DNA from: Crocinitomicaceae bacterium | GTDB lineage: Bacteria > Bacteroidota > Bacteroidia > Flavobacteriales_D > Crocinitomicaceae | Length of the DNA stretch: 34,278 nucleotides | NCBI GenBank assembly: GCA_023268965.1 | Contig: JALRJE010000016.1 | Coordinates: forward strand, 1-34,278 | Direction of reading: 5' to 3' | In this document: piece by piece, positions 16,762 through 25,131 of the stretch | Layout of the letters: every line of letters starts with the position of its first letter | How positions within the stretch are numbered: the first letter of the stretch is position 1 | Notes under the pieces: generated by a model | The model's database searches: none | What the model saw: only the letters and a program-made list of their open reading frames with translations | What the model was told of the DNA's origin: nothing | Position numbers and translations under genes: made by a program

Positions 16762-18960
16762 CTATTTGACTACAAAGGTGCGTGTGGTCTTCACGCCCTT
16801 CAAATCTAATGTGATCAGGTAACTACCGGCCGCAAGTTGGTTCGTTTCGGTAATGACCAAATTGTTTCCTATTTGCAGCTGCAATGGATAATGCCCTACC
16901 ACCTTGCCACTGAGGTCTGTGAGGTAAAGTTGGGCAGCTCCTCCCGTTGCGGAAGTAAATTGCAAATGAAGGTCTCCATCAGTAGGGTTCGGGAAGACAC
17001 TCAAGTTTGTGAATTCGGATTCAAATTCTGGTGCAGATACAATTAGGTCGTTGGATGGGCTTCCTGCATACAAATTGATATCGTCTAGAAAGAAGTTATT
17101 TCCGCCTTCGCCTTCAAACTTGAATCGCATTCGGAAGTTATCGGTAAAATAATTGCTGGTAACGTTTGTCATGTGGACTGTTACCCAATCTGTTTGACTT
17201 GTTGGCTCCCATGCGCTTGACGAAACTTGATTGGAAAGCTGGTTGCCGCCAATTGTTTTTCTTTGTGCCCAGTTTTCACCGCAGTTACCCGTAATAAACA
17301 CTTTGAGCCATTCATAATCTGAGCTGGTGCGCTTGCGGTATGCAAAACGAAAAGAAAGTGTTACTGTTCCGGTAGTAGGGTCGATTCCAGATAAATCGAT
17401 GTTTGAAGAGGTGAGTTCATCTATGTTAGAAGCTGTTTGGCCAAAGTTGTTGAGGCGGGCGCATTTATTGCCTGAATGTCCGAAGTTAGTTTCTAGTGTG
17501 AATGAATTATTGGCTGGCGTATTAAAAAGCTCCCACGTTGGCAAATTAGCTAATGACGTATAGTCTTCAAATCCTTCCCAAAAAGGCAAAGAGGCCGCCG
17601 TGCCTAACACCCGAATGAATCCTGTTTTGGTTTCTTCGTCACTATTTGTGCCGTCAGTTGCGGTGAGCTGGACATCGTAGAGCCCAGGTGAATTGAAAAC
17701 AATTGTAGGGTTTTCAGAACTCGCTGAGGAGCCACTTGCAAATGCCCAACCAGTAGAAGGTGTAATGACCCAACTCCAACTCGCAACCGCATTATAAGAT
17801 TGATCGTTGAGTTGGATTTCATTGCCCGGACAAATCGTAGTTTTGTCAGCTGTAAAATCTGCTTTGCAAAGATATGGGGTTCCGGCAGCGCCTACCGCTG
17901 CTAAATTAGCTGCAGACACAACATTAGCACGGCCAGTGCTTGCAACCTGTAGCGCATTGCGCATGCGCGTGCGCTGCCCTTCCGTGTACATTTTAGAACA
18001 ATAAGAGTAGTCCATGTAGTTTTCGACATTATCTCGGATATTGAAGCCCCAATAACTATTGTCGGTGTCGCAAGTATTGGCATTGAGTAAACATGCTGTT
18101 ACACCAATACAAGCTGGTGTGTCTTGAACTTGGTCATCGGTACTGCAACTTGAGGCGTTCCCGGGATTATTATTACCACCCCAGGTATGGTCCAAATTGA
18201 GCCAATGACCTACCTCATGTGTGAGCGCTCGACTGGCTCCAACAGAACCAGTTCCGATAGCCCCGACGTAGTCGTGTAGAATCCATATGCCATTTTTCAT
18301 GCTCGTGGCACCCCAATTACTCGGTTTGTAGGTGTAGCCTGCTGCTCCACCGATGTCTCCCATTACAAAAATATTTAAGTACTTATTGCCTGGCCATTGA
18401 CCATTATATACATTATTGCCAGCAACGATAGCATCTACTTGATCACCACCGTCGTCTCCTTGGTAACTCATTGGCGAATAAGTACGCGTAATGCCACTGA
18501 AGCATTGGCCGTCGGGTGCAATTGTTGCCAATCTAAATTCTATTTCTGTATCACTTGGCATACCTTGGAAGTCAGGGTGTACATTTGCTGTATCTCCGTT
18601 CAGTTTACGGAAATCTCGGTTGAGAATGGAAAGTGCATTAAATATTTGTTCGTCTGAGATGTTTTCTATGCCGTTGATGTGCATCACGTGAAAAACAACC
18701 GGAATGGTGTAGATAGTCGCTTTTTGATTGTTTCCTTTTTTGGAGATTACTGCAAATTCTTCCTCGGCAATTGCAAGGCCCTTCACATATTCGGGGTTCT
18801 GTAGCAACGCGGTGTGTTTTTTGTGGGTTCTGCAATATTCTACGCTTTCCCCTTCGCGCATGTTTTGGGTATCTAATACGCGCTTCGGTTGCTGAGCAAA
18901 AACTGCAGCAGAATAACCAAGAACGCCAATAATCAGCGCAAAAAAGTAAAGTTGTTTCAT
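16762..18960 (-). CDS. Secreted M43 (pappalysin-like) zinc metalloprotease with PKD and T9SS sorting domains
   Basis: A 732-residue exported protease. Signal peptide 1-22 (cleavage after VFA). The catalytic domain (about 80-350) contains HEVGHWLNLDH with zinc ligands His248, His252 and His258 and catalytic Glu249, and a Met-turn in NYMDYSY (Met316), as in M43 metzincins. The position usually occupied by Gly in HExxHxxGxxH is Asn here, which is common in Bacteroidota pappalysins. It continues with a PKD domain (about 365-452), a jelly-roll/MAM-like region (about 455-635) ending in FFLDDINLY, and a T9SS type A sorting domain (652-732, SVFPNPTDGDLHLQF to TRTFVVK). It is therefore expected outside the cell or on its surface, degrading proteins. 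It converges on uvrC with 9 bp between stops. Confidence 0.95.
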   Translation of the reverse strand: MKQLYFFALIIGVLGYSAAVFAQQPKRVLDTQNMREGESVEYCRTHKKHTALLQNPEYVKGLAIAEEEFAVISKKGNNQKATIYTIPVVFHVMHINGIENISDEQIFNALSILNRDFRKLNGDTANVHPDFQGMPSDTEIEFRLATIAPDGQCFSGITRTYSPMSYQGDDGGDQVDAIVAGNNVYNGQWPGNKYLNIFVMGDIGGAAGYTYKPSNWGATSMKNGIWILHDYVGAIGTGSVGASRALTHEVGHWLNLDHTWGGNNNPGNASSCSTDDQVQDTPACIGVTACLLNANTCDTDNSYWGFNIRDNVENYMDYSYCSKMYTEGQRTRMRNALQVASTGRANVVSAANLAAVGAAGTPYLCKADFTADKTTICPGNEIQLNDQSYNAVASWSWVITPSTGWAFASGSSASSENPTIVFNSPGLYDVQLTATDGTNSDEETKTGFIRVLGTAASLPFWEGFEDYTSLANLPTWELFNTPANNSFTLETNFGHSGNKCARLNNFGQTASNIDELTSSNIDLSGIDPTTGTVTLSFRFAYRKRTSSDYEWLKVFITGNCGENWAQRKTIGGNQLSNQVSSSAWEPTSQTDWVTVHMTNVTSNYFTDNFRMRFKFEGEGGNNFFLDDINLYAGSPSNDLIVSAPEFESEFTNLSVFPNPTDGDLHLQFTSATGGAAQLYLTDLSGKVVGHYPLQLQIGNNLVITETNQLAAGSYLITLDLKGVKTTRTFVVK

Positions 18961-19060
18961 AGTTGATAGGAATAAAGCAAAATAGTTTGGCGTAAAAATA
19001 CAATAAGTACTACAAATTTTAATATTCTCTTTATAAATTATATCGATAACATGGATTCAT

Positions 19061-19068
19061 TAACTTTG
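19061..19068 (+). promoter_or_regulatory. -7 box TAACTTTG of the thioesterase gene
   Basis: Perfect TAnnTTTG ending 4 nt before the ATG at 19073. No clear -33 TTG at normal spacing. A leaderless transcript is predicted. Confidence 0.5.
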
Positions 19069-19072
19069 TTCT

Positions 19073-19588
19073 ATGAAAGCAAATAAAGCCTCTGAAACGC
19101 TAGCCATTACAACAAAGATTGTATTGCCTAATGACACCAATACCCTTGGCAACCTTTTTGGAGGGCAATTACTCGCTTGGATGGACGTCATTGCAAGTGT
19201 CTCAGCACACCGCCACTCTAAGCGCGTTGTAGTGACGGCATCAGTGAATAATGTCTCTTTTCAAAAGCCCATCAACCACGCATCTATTGTAACTATTGAG
19301 GCCAAGGTTTCACGTGCTTTCAACTCATCAATGGAAGTATTTCTTGATGTTTTTGTAGAAGATGCCGTAACCGGGCAACGTGAAAAATGCAATGAAGCGA
19401 TTTACACATTTGTTGCTGTAGACCAAAACGGCAACCCAATTCAAGTTCCGGCTTTAATCCCAGAAACAGAAGAGGAAAAAATACGCTATGATGGTGCGCT
19501 GCGCCGAAAGCAACTGGCTCTTATTTTGGCAGGTAAAATGAAGGCTGCCGACGCTACGGAACTCAAAAAACTTTTTACAGAAGACTAG
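19073..19588 (+). CDS. Acyl-CoA thioesterase (hotdog fold, YciA/BACH type)
   Basis: It hydrolyses acyl-CoA to free acid and CoA in the cytosol. Its 171 residues form one hotdog domain with the family pattern VLPNDTNTLGNLFGGQLLAWMD, containing the catalytic Asn and Asp region and the Gly-Gly helix start, then VTASVNNVSFQKPI and IEAKVSRAFNSSMEV. The C-terminal helix (residues about 135-171) is charged. Family members are hexamers that accept a wide range of chain lengths, so the exact substrate cannot be given. The gene stands alone, divergent from the M43 protease gene over 112 bp. Its last 14 bp overlap the end of the convergent GT9 gene. Confidence 0.93.
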   Translation: MKANKASETLAITTKIVLPNDTNTLGNLFGGQLLAWMDVIASVSAHRHSKRVVVTASVNNVSFQKPINHASIVTIEAKVSRAFNSSMEVFLDVFVEDAVTGQREKCNEAIYTFVAVDQNGNPIQVPALIPETEEEKIRYDGALRRKQLALILAGKMKAADATELKKLFTED

Positions 19589-20609
19589 GCTTTCGTTCGT
19601 TAATTGCATGGGCAATTGCTGCCAAATCTTGCTTTCGCATACAAGAGAAATGACCTTTAGGACAACTTTGATACCCAATTTTTGAACAGGGCCTGCAAGA
19701 TAAACCCGATACTTCATAATTAAATACCTGTTCTTGTTCCAGACGATACGGATACATCCCGAAATCTCTAGTTGTGTTGCCCCAAATGACGTGTAAAGGC
19801 ACCTCAAAACTAGCACCTATGTGCATAAGGCCTGTATCGTGAGTGAGTAATGCTCTAGCGTTCTTCACTAACCATGCCGATTCATGTATAGTAGCCGTTC
19901 CAACTGCTGAAAAGATGATATTCGATGTACATTGATCCAAAATCTGGTTTGCAGTTATTTGATCTTCTTTTCCTCCTAAAAGTAAGACAGGAAGATTAAT
20001 TTTTTGAATCAATTCGACGAGTAAATCAGTTGGCATTCTTTTGGTGGCAAACTGTGCACCAATTGCAACTGCTAAATAGGAACCTGGTGCTAAATTATAG
20101 CGCTCTTGAATCTCAAATTGTGCTGAAGATGGAATTGCATACTTTGAAGTCGCAAAGTTGCTCGGCCAGTTTGGCACAAGCCCAGACAAGGTGCTTAAAT
20201 ATCGTTCAACGACATGTTTGCGCTGCTTTGGAAAGATCTTGAAGGTGGTGAGCAGCCATTTTTCAATGTTATTTTTGGGAAAACGGTATACCTTACCAAA
20301 TTGAAATCTTAGTAAGATCCTGGATCTGAGGTTATGATGTAAATCCAGTATGGCATCATACTGATTGAAATCTAGTTCTTTTCTAAGCTGCGCTACTGTT
20401 CCTGTTAAAGAGTAAATGGTATCCAAATCAGGGCAGGCATTTAAAAGCTCTTTGAATTGTGGTTTAGTTACAAAATCTATCTTGCAATGAGGATACAAAG
20501 ACTTGATAGTGGATGCCACAGAAAAAGTCAGGACGATATCTCCAATGGAGCTAAATCTGACGATTAAAATTCGCTTTGGTGAACTGTTTGGCATTGTACG
20601 AATGTACAA
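19575..20609 (-). CDS. Glycosyltransferase family 9 (heptosyltransferase-like)
   Basis: A GT-B fold glycosyltransferase related to ADP-heptose:LPS heptosyltransferases, acting on the cytosolic face of the inner membrane in lipopolysaccharide core assembly. Seen are KRILIVRFSSIGDIVLT at the N-terminus (acceptor-side loop with the catalytic Asp region), YDAILDLHHNLRSRIL, VAIGAQFATKRMP, LLLGGKEDQ, and LLTHDTGLMHIGASF, the family's nucleotide-sugar-binding motif. A Cys-rich tail follows (GLSCRPCSKIGYQSCPKGHFSCM), usual in Bacteroidota members. The start is uncertain: ATG 20609 lies 3 nt after the stop of the membrane-protein gene, and ATG 20594 gives a more typical N-terminus (MPNSSPKRILIV). It is the last gene of the rpsU-to-GT9 strand run. 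Confidence 0.9.
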   Translation of the reverse strand: MYIRTMPNSSPKRILIVRFSSIGDIVLTFSVASTIKSLYPHCKIDFVTKPQFKELLNACPDLDTIYSLTGTVAQLRKELDFNQYDAILDLHHNLRSRILLRFQFGKVYRFPKNNIEKWLLTTFKIFPKQRKHVVERYLSTLSGLVPNWPSNFATSKYAIPSSAQFEIQERYNLAPGSYLAVAIGAQFATKRMPTDLLVELIQKINLPVLLLGGKEDQITANQILDQCTSNIIFSAVGTATIHESAWLVKNARALLTHDTGLMHIGASFEVPLHVIWGNTTRDFGMYPYRLEQEQVFNYEVSGLSCRPCSKIGYQSCPKGHFSCMRKQDLAAIAHAINERKPSLL

Positions 20610-20612
20610 AAA

Positions 20613-21272
20613 CTACTTTGTGTGGTGAAAAAGGACGCGGTCGCGGTCAATTTGACCCTCTAATGCTTCGAAAAATTCGGTTTTTTGGACGGGTTCAATA
20701 CAATCCAAGGGGAAAGAAAGCTGCAGCTCCTCGATATAGTCAAAGTAAATCGTTTGTTGACTAACGGATACCTTGCGAAGGCCGTTGAGATAAATGAGAA
20801 CAATTTCTCTATCCGCAACTAAAATTGCCTTGCTACTCAAACCAACCCGAAAATCCTTGCCGTTGATCAGAAGAAATAAAATAGCATCTAGCGCTAAAAT
20901 GAGATAAGCGGTAACTACAAAAAATGCAACTTGTGTTAAAAATAGATGTGCAAGCATGAGACTTAAAAACACGAGCGCCTCTAGGCTATTGTATACAAAA
21001 ACGCGTTTTTTACGTTCGGTACTGATTGGCTGATTCCAAATAAATTTGGTTTGTTGCTTGACCATATTTACGCCCATCCAGCGTCTGATACTGCGTCGAA
21101 GACCGATAATCAATAATAACAGACCTAAAACAAGATAAACCTCCGTACGAAAAGGCAAACGCTTTCCTGTAGTATGAAGAAAATCGATAGGCAAATCGAA
21201 ACCCACAAAAACGGATAAGAGTAAGGTTGGTAAACTAATGACCAACAAGAGTAGATTGATGAAGCTATTCAT
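20613..21272 (-). CDS. Unknown membrane protein, four predicted helices
   Basis: A 219-residue protein I do not recognise. It has four hydrophobic segments at about residues 3-25, 44-60, 94-112 and 116-134. Basic stretches follow the second (LRRSIRRWMG) and stand between the second and third (STERKKRVF). A soluble C-terminal part of about 80 residues (from GKDFRVGLSSKAILVADREIVLIYLNG) has alternating strands ending in a helix (TEFFEALEGQI), a pattern reminiscent of bacterial PH-like (YcxB or YdbT type) domains; that likeness is only a guess. The start codon overlaps the end of the DUF349 gene by 8 bp, and the GT9 gene follows after 3 bp, so it belongs to their operon. Confidence 0.75.
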   Translation of the reverse strand: MNSFINLLLLVISLPTLLLSVFVGFDLPIDFLHTTGKRLPFRTEVYLVLGLLLLIIGLRRSIRRWMGVNMVKQQTKFIWNQPISTERKKRVFVYNSLEALVFLSLMLAHLFLTQVAFFVVTAYLILALDAILFLLINGKDFRVGLSSKAILVADREIVLIYLNGLRKVSVSQQTIYFDYIEELQLSFPLDCIEPVQKTEFFEALEGQIDRDRVLFHHTK

Positions 21273-22974
21273 TTGGTATAAGTTTAAGCTTGGCTTTGAG
21301 TCCTTGAATTTTTTGCTGGGCTTCTTCTACTTTCTTTTGAACATCTAACCGAAGTTGATCGGCTCCTTTAGAACGTGCAAAAAAGCCAAGGTTATTTTCT
21401 AAGGTGAGGATGTCTTTTTGAAGGTGGTCAATTTGCTTTCGAAGCTCTTGACGTTCAGCCTGTAATAAGCGCTGTTTGTCAGGGGAAGCTAAAATGCCTT
21501 CTAATTTAGCTTGGAAGAAAACGCGTTCTTTTTCTTGGCCCTCGAGTTTAAGCCCTTTGTAAAGTTCATCCATGCGTGTTTTAAAGGCTGTATAGGTGCT
21601 TTGCTTCTCTTTGATACCGACCTGGCCAATAGCGTTAAATTGCTGCTGAAAATCGCGTAATTGTGCCAACGCTGCTTGTTTGTCGACTGGTAGCTCGAAG
21701 CTATTGATGGTATCGATCAGCGCTAATTTTGCATGGAGGTTTTCAGTATTTTCTGCCTCTTGACCTGCAAAGTGCGCCTGGCGCGCATCAAAGAATACAT
21801 TGCAAGCGCCTCGAAAATCCTTCCATAGTTTGTTCTCATGACGCGGTCCTGCAGAACCGAGTTCTTGCCATTGTCTTTGGAGCTTCTTGAGCTGCTCGGC
21901 CGTATTTTTCCAATCTGTAGATGCGCTATAAGCTTGCGCTTTTTCTATAAGAACTTTTTTCTTAGCGACAATCTCTTGACTTGCGGCATCTATCTCCTTA
22001 GAGAATGATTTTTTTGCGGCAAAAAATTCATCGCATAGTACCCTAAATGACTGATAAACTGCTTCGTTATCTTTACGGCTTCCTGAACCGATCGTTTTCC
22101 ATTGTGCTTGCAGCTCAAGCACAAATGCTGTTTGGACTTCCCAATGCTTGAAAGTACTCCAATTAGCGCTGTCTTCCATGCGGGAAGCTAAATCGGCAAC
22201 TATTTTTTTCTTGGTCTCGATGTTGGCTTTTAACACTTGTCTTTGGGCCTCGTAATGCTCATTGATTTTGTCGTAAATGCCTCTTATAGCCTCCCAATAA
22301 GCGTTTTTCATGAGCTCCCAATCTTCATTTTGAACCGGGCCGATTTCTTCCCATTCATCTTGGAGCGCATGTAATTGACTTTCTAGGTCTCTTTGTTCGA
22401 GCGAAGCAACGCGCAATTGTTTGAGCTTGAAGATAAGATCTTCTTTAAGTTGTTTATTGCGACGGTAGTCGTGATCCTTGAGTTCTTTGTATATTTTAAT
22501 ATTATAGAAGAAAATCTCTAACAGCCGCGAATATTCTTTTTGTATGGTTTCACGGTGTTCTCGAGGAATAACACCAATTTTTTTCCAGGTTTCATGGATT
22601 TCTTTATACGCCTGAAAAGCGGTACCGATTTTCTCTTCATTGTCAATAACCTCTTTCAAACGTGTGATCAGGTCTTTTTTTAACTTTAGATTTTGGGCCT
22701 CTAGGGTCTGTTGTAATTGTTGTTGTGCCTTTCTCTTTGTTACAAATTGGTTGAATGCTTCAAAAAAAGCTTCTTTGAATGGCTTGTAATCAATTTCTTC
22801 ATAGGTTGCCCCGGCATCTTTCGCATTGAGGCGCTTGACTTGTTCTTGACGCTCAAGCTCGATGAGTAAATCTTCAAATTGTTGTTTGATTTCGCCTGCA
22901 GAGCGCCCTAATTGAAGGAGGTCTTCTTGCTGGCTCAAGGCCACAATTTGTTCGGTGAGGTGTTGTAATTCCAT
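21265..22974 (-). CDS. DUF349 repeat protein
   Basis: A 569-residue, highly charged, helical protein made of DUF349 repeats. Five copies of the pattern (aromatic-x-x-[IL]-G ... [WYF]xxF) are seen, starting near Trp130 (WKKIGVIP), Trp208 (WEEIGPVQ), Trp292 (WKTIGSGS), Trp369 (WQELGSAG) and Phe447 (FNAIGQVG), spaced about 77-84 residues. The first 100 residues and the last 70 are coiled-coil-like and rich in Glu, Gln and Lys. There is no signal peptide, so it is cytosolic. DUF349 proteins are common in Bacteroidota; no biochemical role can be given from sequence. The ATG shares a base with the stop of the PfkB kinase gene (TAATG at 22972-22976), and the 3' end overlaps the membrane-protein gene. 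Confidence 0.9.
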   Translation of the reverse strand: MELQHLTEQIVALSQQEDLLQLGRSAGEIKQQFEDLLIELERQEQVKRLNAKDAGATYEEIDYKPFKEAFFEAFNQFVTKRKAQQQLQQTLEAQNLKLKKDLITRLKEVIDNEEKIGTAFQAYKEIHETWKKIGVIPREHRETIQKEYSRLLEIFFYNIKIYKELKDHDYRRNKQLKEDLIFKLKQLRVASLEQRDLESQLHALQDEWEEIGPVQNEDWELMKNAYWEAIRGIYDKINEHYEAQRQVLKANIETKKKIVADLASRMEDSANWSTFKHWEVQTAFVLELQAQWKTIGSGSRKDNEAVYQSFRVLCDEFFAAKKSFSKEIDAASQEIVAKKKVLIEKAQAYSASTDWKNTAEQLKKLQRQWQELGSAGPRHENKLWKDFRGACNVFFDARQAHFAGQEAENTENLHAKLALIDTINSFELPVDKQAALAQLRDFQQQFNAIGQVGIKEKQSTYTAFKTRMDELYKGLKLEGQEKERVFFQAKLEGILASPDKQRLLQAERQELRKQIDHLQKDILTLENNLGFFARSKGADQLRLDVQKKVEEAQQKIQGLKAKLKLIPNE

Positions 22975-23894
22975 TAGGCTTCCAATTGAAAGGTAGATAG
23001 TGCAACGAATTCCTGCATGCGCTGCTGTAAGTCTTCTTGATTAATTTCTAATAAACGTTCGGTACCAAATTTTTCTACGCAAAACGAAGCGAGTGCTGAC
23101 CCGGCAATAATGGCGCGTTTCATGGTTTCGAAGTTGAGTGTTGGCGCAGCAGCAAGGTAGCCCATAAAGCCGCCAGCGAAAGTATCTCCTGCCCCGGTTG
23201 GATCGAAAACCTCTTCTAATGGAAGTGCAGGTGCATAAAAGACATTAGCTTCATGAAATAACAACGCACCGTGCTCACCTTTTTTGATGATCAGAATAGC
23301 AGGGCCCATAGCACGAATAATACCAGCTGCTTTACGCAAAGAATAGACACCAGAAAGTTGACGGGCCTCCTCATCATTGATAATGAGCACATCGATATGT
23401 TTGATCGTTTCTTTGAGTTCGTCTAGAGCGATGTCCATCCAAAAATTCATGGTATCCATAGCGATGAGTTGTGGTCGGGTAGCCATTTGCTGTATCACAG
23501 ACAACTGTATCGCCGGACTCAAATTACCTAACATCAAAAACCCTACATTTTGAGCATGAGTAGGAACCACAGGTTTGAAATCTGCGAGCACATTAAGTTC
23601 TGTAATGAGGGTATCTCTGGAGTTAAGGTCAGTATGATATCGGCCAGACCAAAAGAATGTTTTTTCGTCCTTCTTGACTTCTATACCGCTCACGTCTACC
23701 CCTTTGGCTGCTAATAATCCGAGAAATTCTTTTGGGAAATCGCCGCCTACGACAGAAATGAGACTCTGTTCTTTCACAAAAAATGAAGCCGCTAAGGCAA
23801 TATAAGAGCCTGCGCCACCAACGATTTTATCGGTTTTTCCAAAGGGCGTTTCTATGGCGTCGAATGCCACACTACCAACTGCTGCTAATTTCAT
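22974..23894 (-). CDS. PfkB-family carbohydrate kinase
   Basis: A ribokinase-fold sugar or nucleoside kinase that phosphorylates a hydroxyl group with ATP. The N-terminal motif GGAGSYIALAASFF is the substrate-lid and Gly-Gly region. The C-terminal signature DPTGAGDTFAGGFMGYLA carries the catalytic Asp237 and the anion hole. Start 23894 gives 306 residues and begins with MKLAAVGSVAFDAI, the expected first strand. The longer frame to 24005 overlaps xerC and adds 37 residues with no family likeness, so it is rejected. A -7 box stands 17 nt upstream of 23894. The substrate (adenosine, ribose, fructose-type sugar) is not determinable. It is translationally coupled to the DUF349 gene downstream. 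Confidence 0.93.
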   Translation of the reverse strand: MKLAAVGSVAFDAIETPFGKTDKIVGGAGSYIALAASFFVKEQSLISVVGGDFPKEFLGLLAAKGVDVSGIEVKKDEKTFFWSGRYHTDLNSRDTLITELNVLADFKPVVPTHAQNVGFLMLGNLSPAIQLSVIQQMATRPQLIAMDTMNFWMDIALDELKETIKHIDVLIINDEEARQLSGVYSLRKAAGIIRAMGPAILIIKKGEHGALLFHEANVFYAPALPLEEVFDPTGAGDTFAGGFMGYLAAAPTLNFETMKRAIIAGSALASFCVEKFGTERLLEINQEDLQQRMQEFVALSTFQLEA

Positions 23895-23911
23895 AATTCT
23901 AAATTGTGCCG

Positions 23912-23919
23912 CAAAGATA
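23912..23919 (-). promoter_or_regulatory. Putative -7 box TATCTTTG of the PfkB kinase gene
   Basis: Consensus box ending 17 nt before ATG 23894, in the 52-bp gap after xerC. No TTG at -33. It would allow the PfkB-DUF349-GT9 part to be transcribed apart from rpsU-xerC. Confidence 0.45.
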
Positions 23920-23946
23920 GGTAATTTCAGCGCTTTCGCTATTAAA

Positions 23947-24825
23947 TTAGGGTGTTTTAAGTGCACGCGGATGCGCACTACCATATGCTTTACGCAATTG
24001 TGCAAATGAATTGTGAGTGTAGACTTGTGTAGCCGATAAATTGGCGTGTCCCAATAGGTCTTTGAGCGTCTCTAAACCTGCACCATTGTTAAGCATGTGT
24101 GTGGCAAAAGTATGCCGAAGCACGTGCGGGCTACGCTTCTCTACCCCACTTAAGGTACCCAACACTTCTCGAATAAGTCGGTACACGAGTTGTGGGTAAA
24201 GTGCTTGCCCGTTTGGGCGCAATAATAAATTGGGGTGGTCTAGACCAAGTCCGCGTTTAGCAGCCCTATATTGATCTATTTTCTGTGCCAAATCGGGCGC
24301 TATGGGTATGATGCGTTCTTTATTGCGCTTACCCAATACTTTAATGTATTGAGAACTAACTGCCGTTTCTTTCAAATCGATAAGCTCAGAAAGACGCATG
24401 CCTGTTTGGTAAAAAAGCTCTACAATTAAACAGTTGCGCAAACCCTCAAAATCTGTACTAAAAAGTGCACTTAATTTATGCGGAGAGAGTTCAGACTCTT
24501 TTACAAAAACCGGCAAGCGTTTTTCGCCTTTGGGGCCTTGAACGCGCGTCATTGGATTTTCTTCGAGCCTCCCTTCTTTGCGCAACCAATTGAAAAATGT
24601 TCGCAATGCGGCTAATTTACGATTGACGGAACGTTTACTCAGCCCTTGTTCCAAAAGACTGACCATCCAGCTCCGTACTATTGAAGTTTGTTGTTCTTGC
24701 CAGTCAGAAAGCTTGTTGCAATCAGCAAATACACTATACTGCTTGAGGTCCTGGAGATAGGCCAAGCAGGTGTGCGCAGAATAGCGTTTTTCTTGTTTGA
24801 GGTAATTTTCGAATTCTTGGAGCAT
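23947..24825 (-). CDS. xerC: Tyrosine recombinase XerC-type
   Basis: A site-specific recombinase that resolves chromosome dimers at dif with its partner XerD. Length 292 is normal for Xer proteins. The N-terminal SAM-like DNA-binding domain (1-95) is followed by the catalytic domain with all six active residues: Arg144 (GMRLSEL), Lys166 (LGKRNKER), His234 and Arg237 (HVLRHTFATH), His260 (LLGHANL) and the nucleophile Tyr269 (VYTHNS). Chromosomal Xer rather than an integrase is supported by the setting beside rpsU, a place often seen in Bacteroidota, and by the absence of mobile genes. XerC versus XerD cannot be fully separated by eye. The ATG directly follows the T-tract of the rpsU terminator, so expression probably depends on read-through. 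Confidence 0.93.
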   Translation of the reverse strand: MLQEFENYLKQEKRYSAHTCLAYLQDLKQYSVFADCNKLSDWQEQQTSIVRSWMVSLLEQGLSKRSVNRKLAALRTFFNWLRKEGRLEENPMTRVQGPKGEKRLPVFVKESELSPHKLSALFSTDFEGLRNCLIVELFYQTGMRLSELIDLKETAVSSQYIKVLGKRNKERIIPIAPDLAQKIDQYRAAKRGLGLDHPNLLLRPNGQALYPQLVYRLIREVLGTLSGVEKRSPHVLRHTFATHMLNNGAGLETLKDLLGHANLSATQVYTHNSFAQLRKAYGSAHPRALKTP

Positions 24826-24848
24826 AAAAAAAGGAGCCGAAGCTCCTT
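24826..24848 (-). terminator. Intrinsic terminator after rpsU, abutting xerC
   Basis: Minus-strand stem AAGGAGC/GCTCCTT with a TTCG tetraloop closed by C-G, followed by seven T residues. The T-run ends at 24826 and the xerC ATG begins at 24825. It lies 26 bp after the rpsU stop. Confidence 0.9.
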
Positions 24849-24874
24849 ATTTGTACGTATTTTTTGACAATTGG

Positions 24875-25066
24875 TTACAATTGTGCGCTTTGCATTCTTT
24901 GCTTGTAGGCAGCACGGATCACTTCCTGACGACGAGAGATGGACGGCTTCACGAACTCTTTGCGAGCTCGGAGTTGCTTCATCACATTGGTTTTTTCGTA
25001 CTTCTTTTTGTACTTCTTCAATGCGCGTTCGATGTTCTCGCCTTCTTTAATTGGAATGATCAACAT
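24875..25066 (-). CDS. rpsU: 30S ribosomal protein S21
   Basis: A small basic protein of the 30S subunit, needed near the 3' end of 16S rRNA during initiation. Its 63 residues match the full length of S21, with the family pattern IPIKEGENIERALKKYKKKYEKT, then the Bacteroidota-style LRARKEFVKPSISRR with a basic end. It is preceded by a good promoter and followed by a strong terminator, so a short highly expressed mRNA is expected. It is the first gene of the run that continues with xerC. In several Bacteroidota S21 takes part in hiding the anti-Shine-Dalgarno sequence, which fits the scarcity of ribosome binding sites seen here. Confidence 0.97.
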   Translation of the reverse strand: MLIIPIKEGENIERALKKYKKKYEKTNVMKQLRARKEFVKPSISRRQEVIRAAYKQRMQSAQL

Positions 25067-25099
25067 ATGCTTTAATTTCTTTGTTATAACTTAGGGTGG

Positions 25100-25130
25100 C
25101 AAAGATACGAGAGAAATTCAATTCTGCAAA
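25100..25130 (-). promoter_or_regulatory. Promoter of rpsU
   Basis: Minus-strand TTTG (25127-25130), 19 bp, TATCTTTG (25100-25107). This is the best -33/-7 pair of the window and predicts a 5' leader of about 29 nt before ATG 25066. Confidence 0.75.
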
Positions 25131-25131
25131 A

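Noticed and set aside
17867-17874. TATCTTTG box on the minus strand
   Set aside because: It lies in the middle of the M43 protease gene with no start nearby. It shows that the 8-mer also occurs by chance, so boxes without consistent spacing were given low confidence.
23947-24825. Tyrosine recombinase as part of a mobile element
   Set aside because: It has chromosomal Xer length and sits between rpsU and housekeeping genes. There are no att repeats, relaxase, phage or cargo genes.
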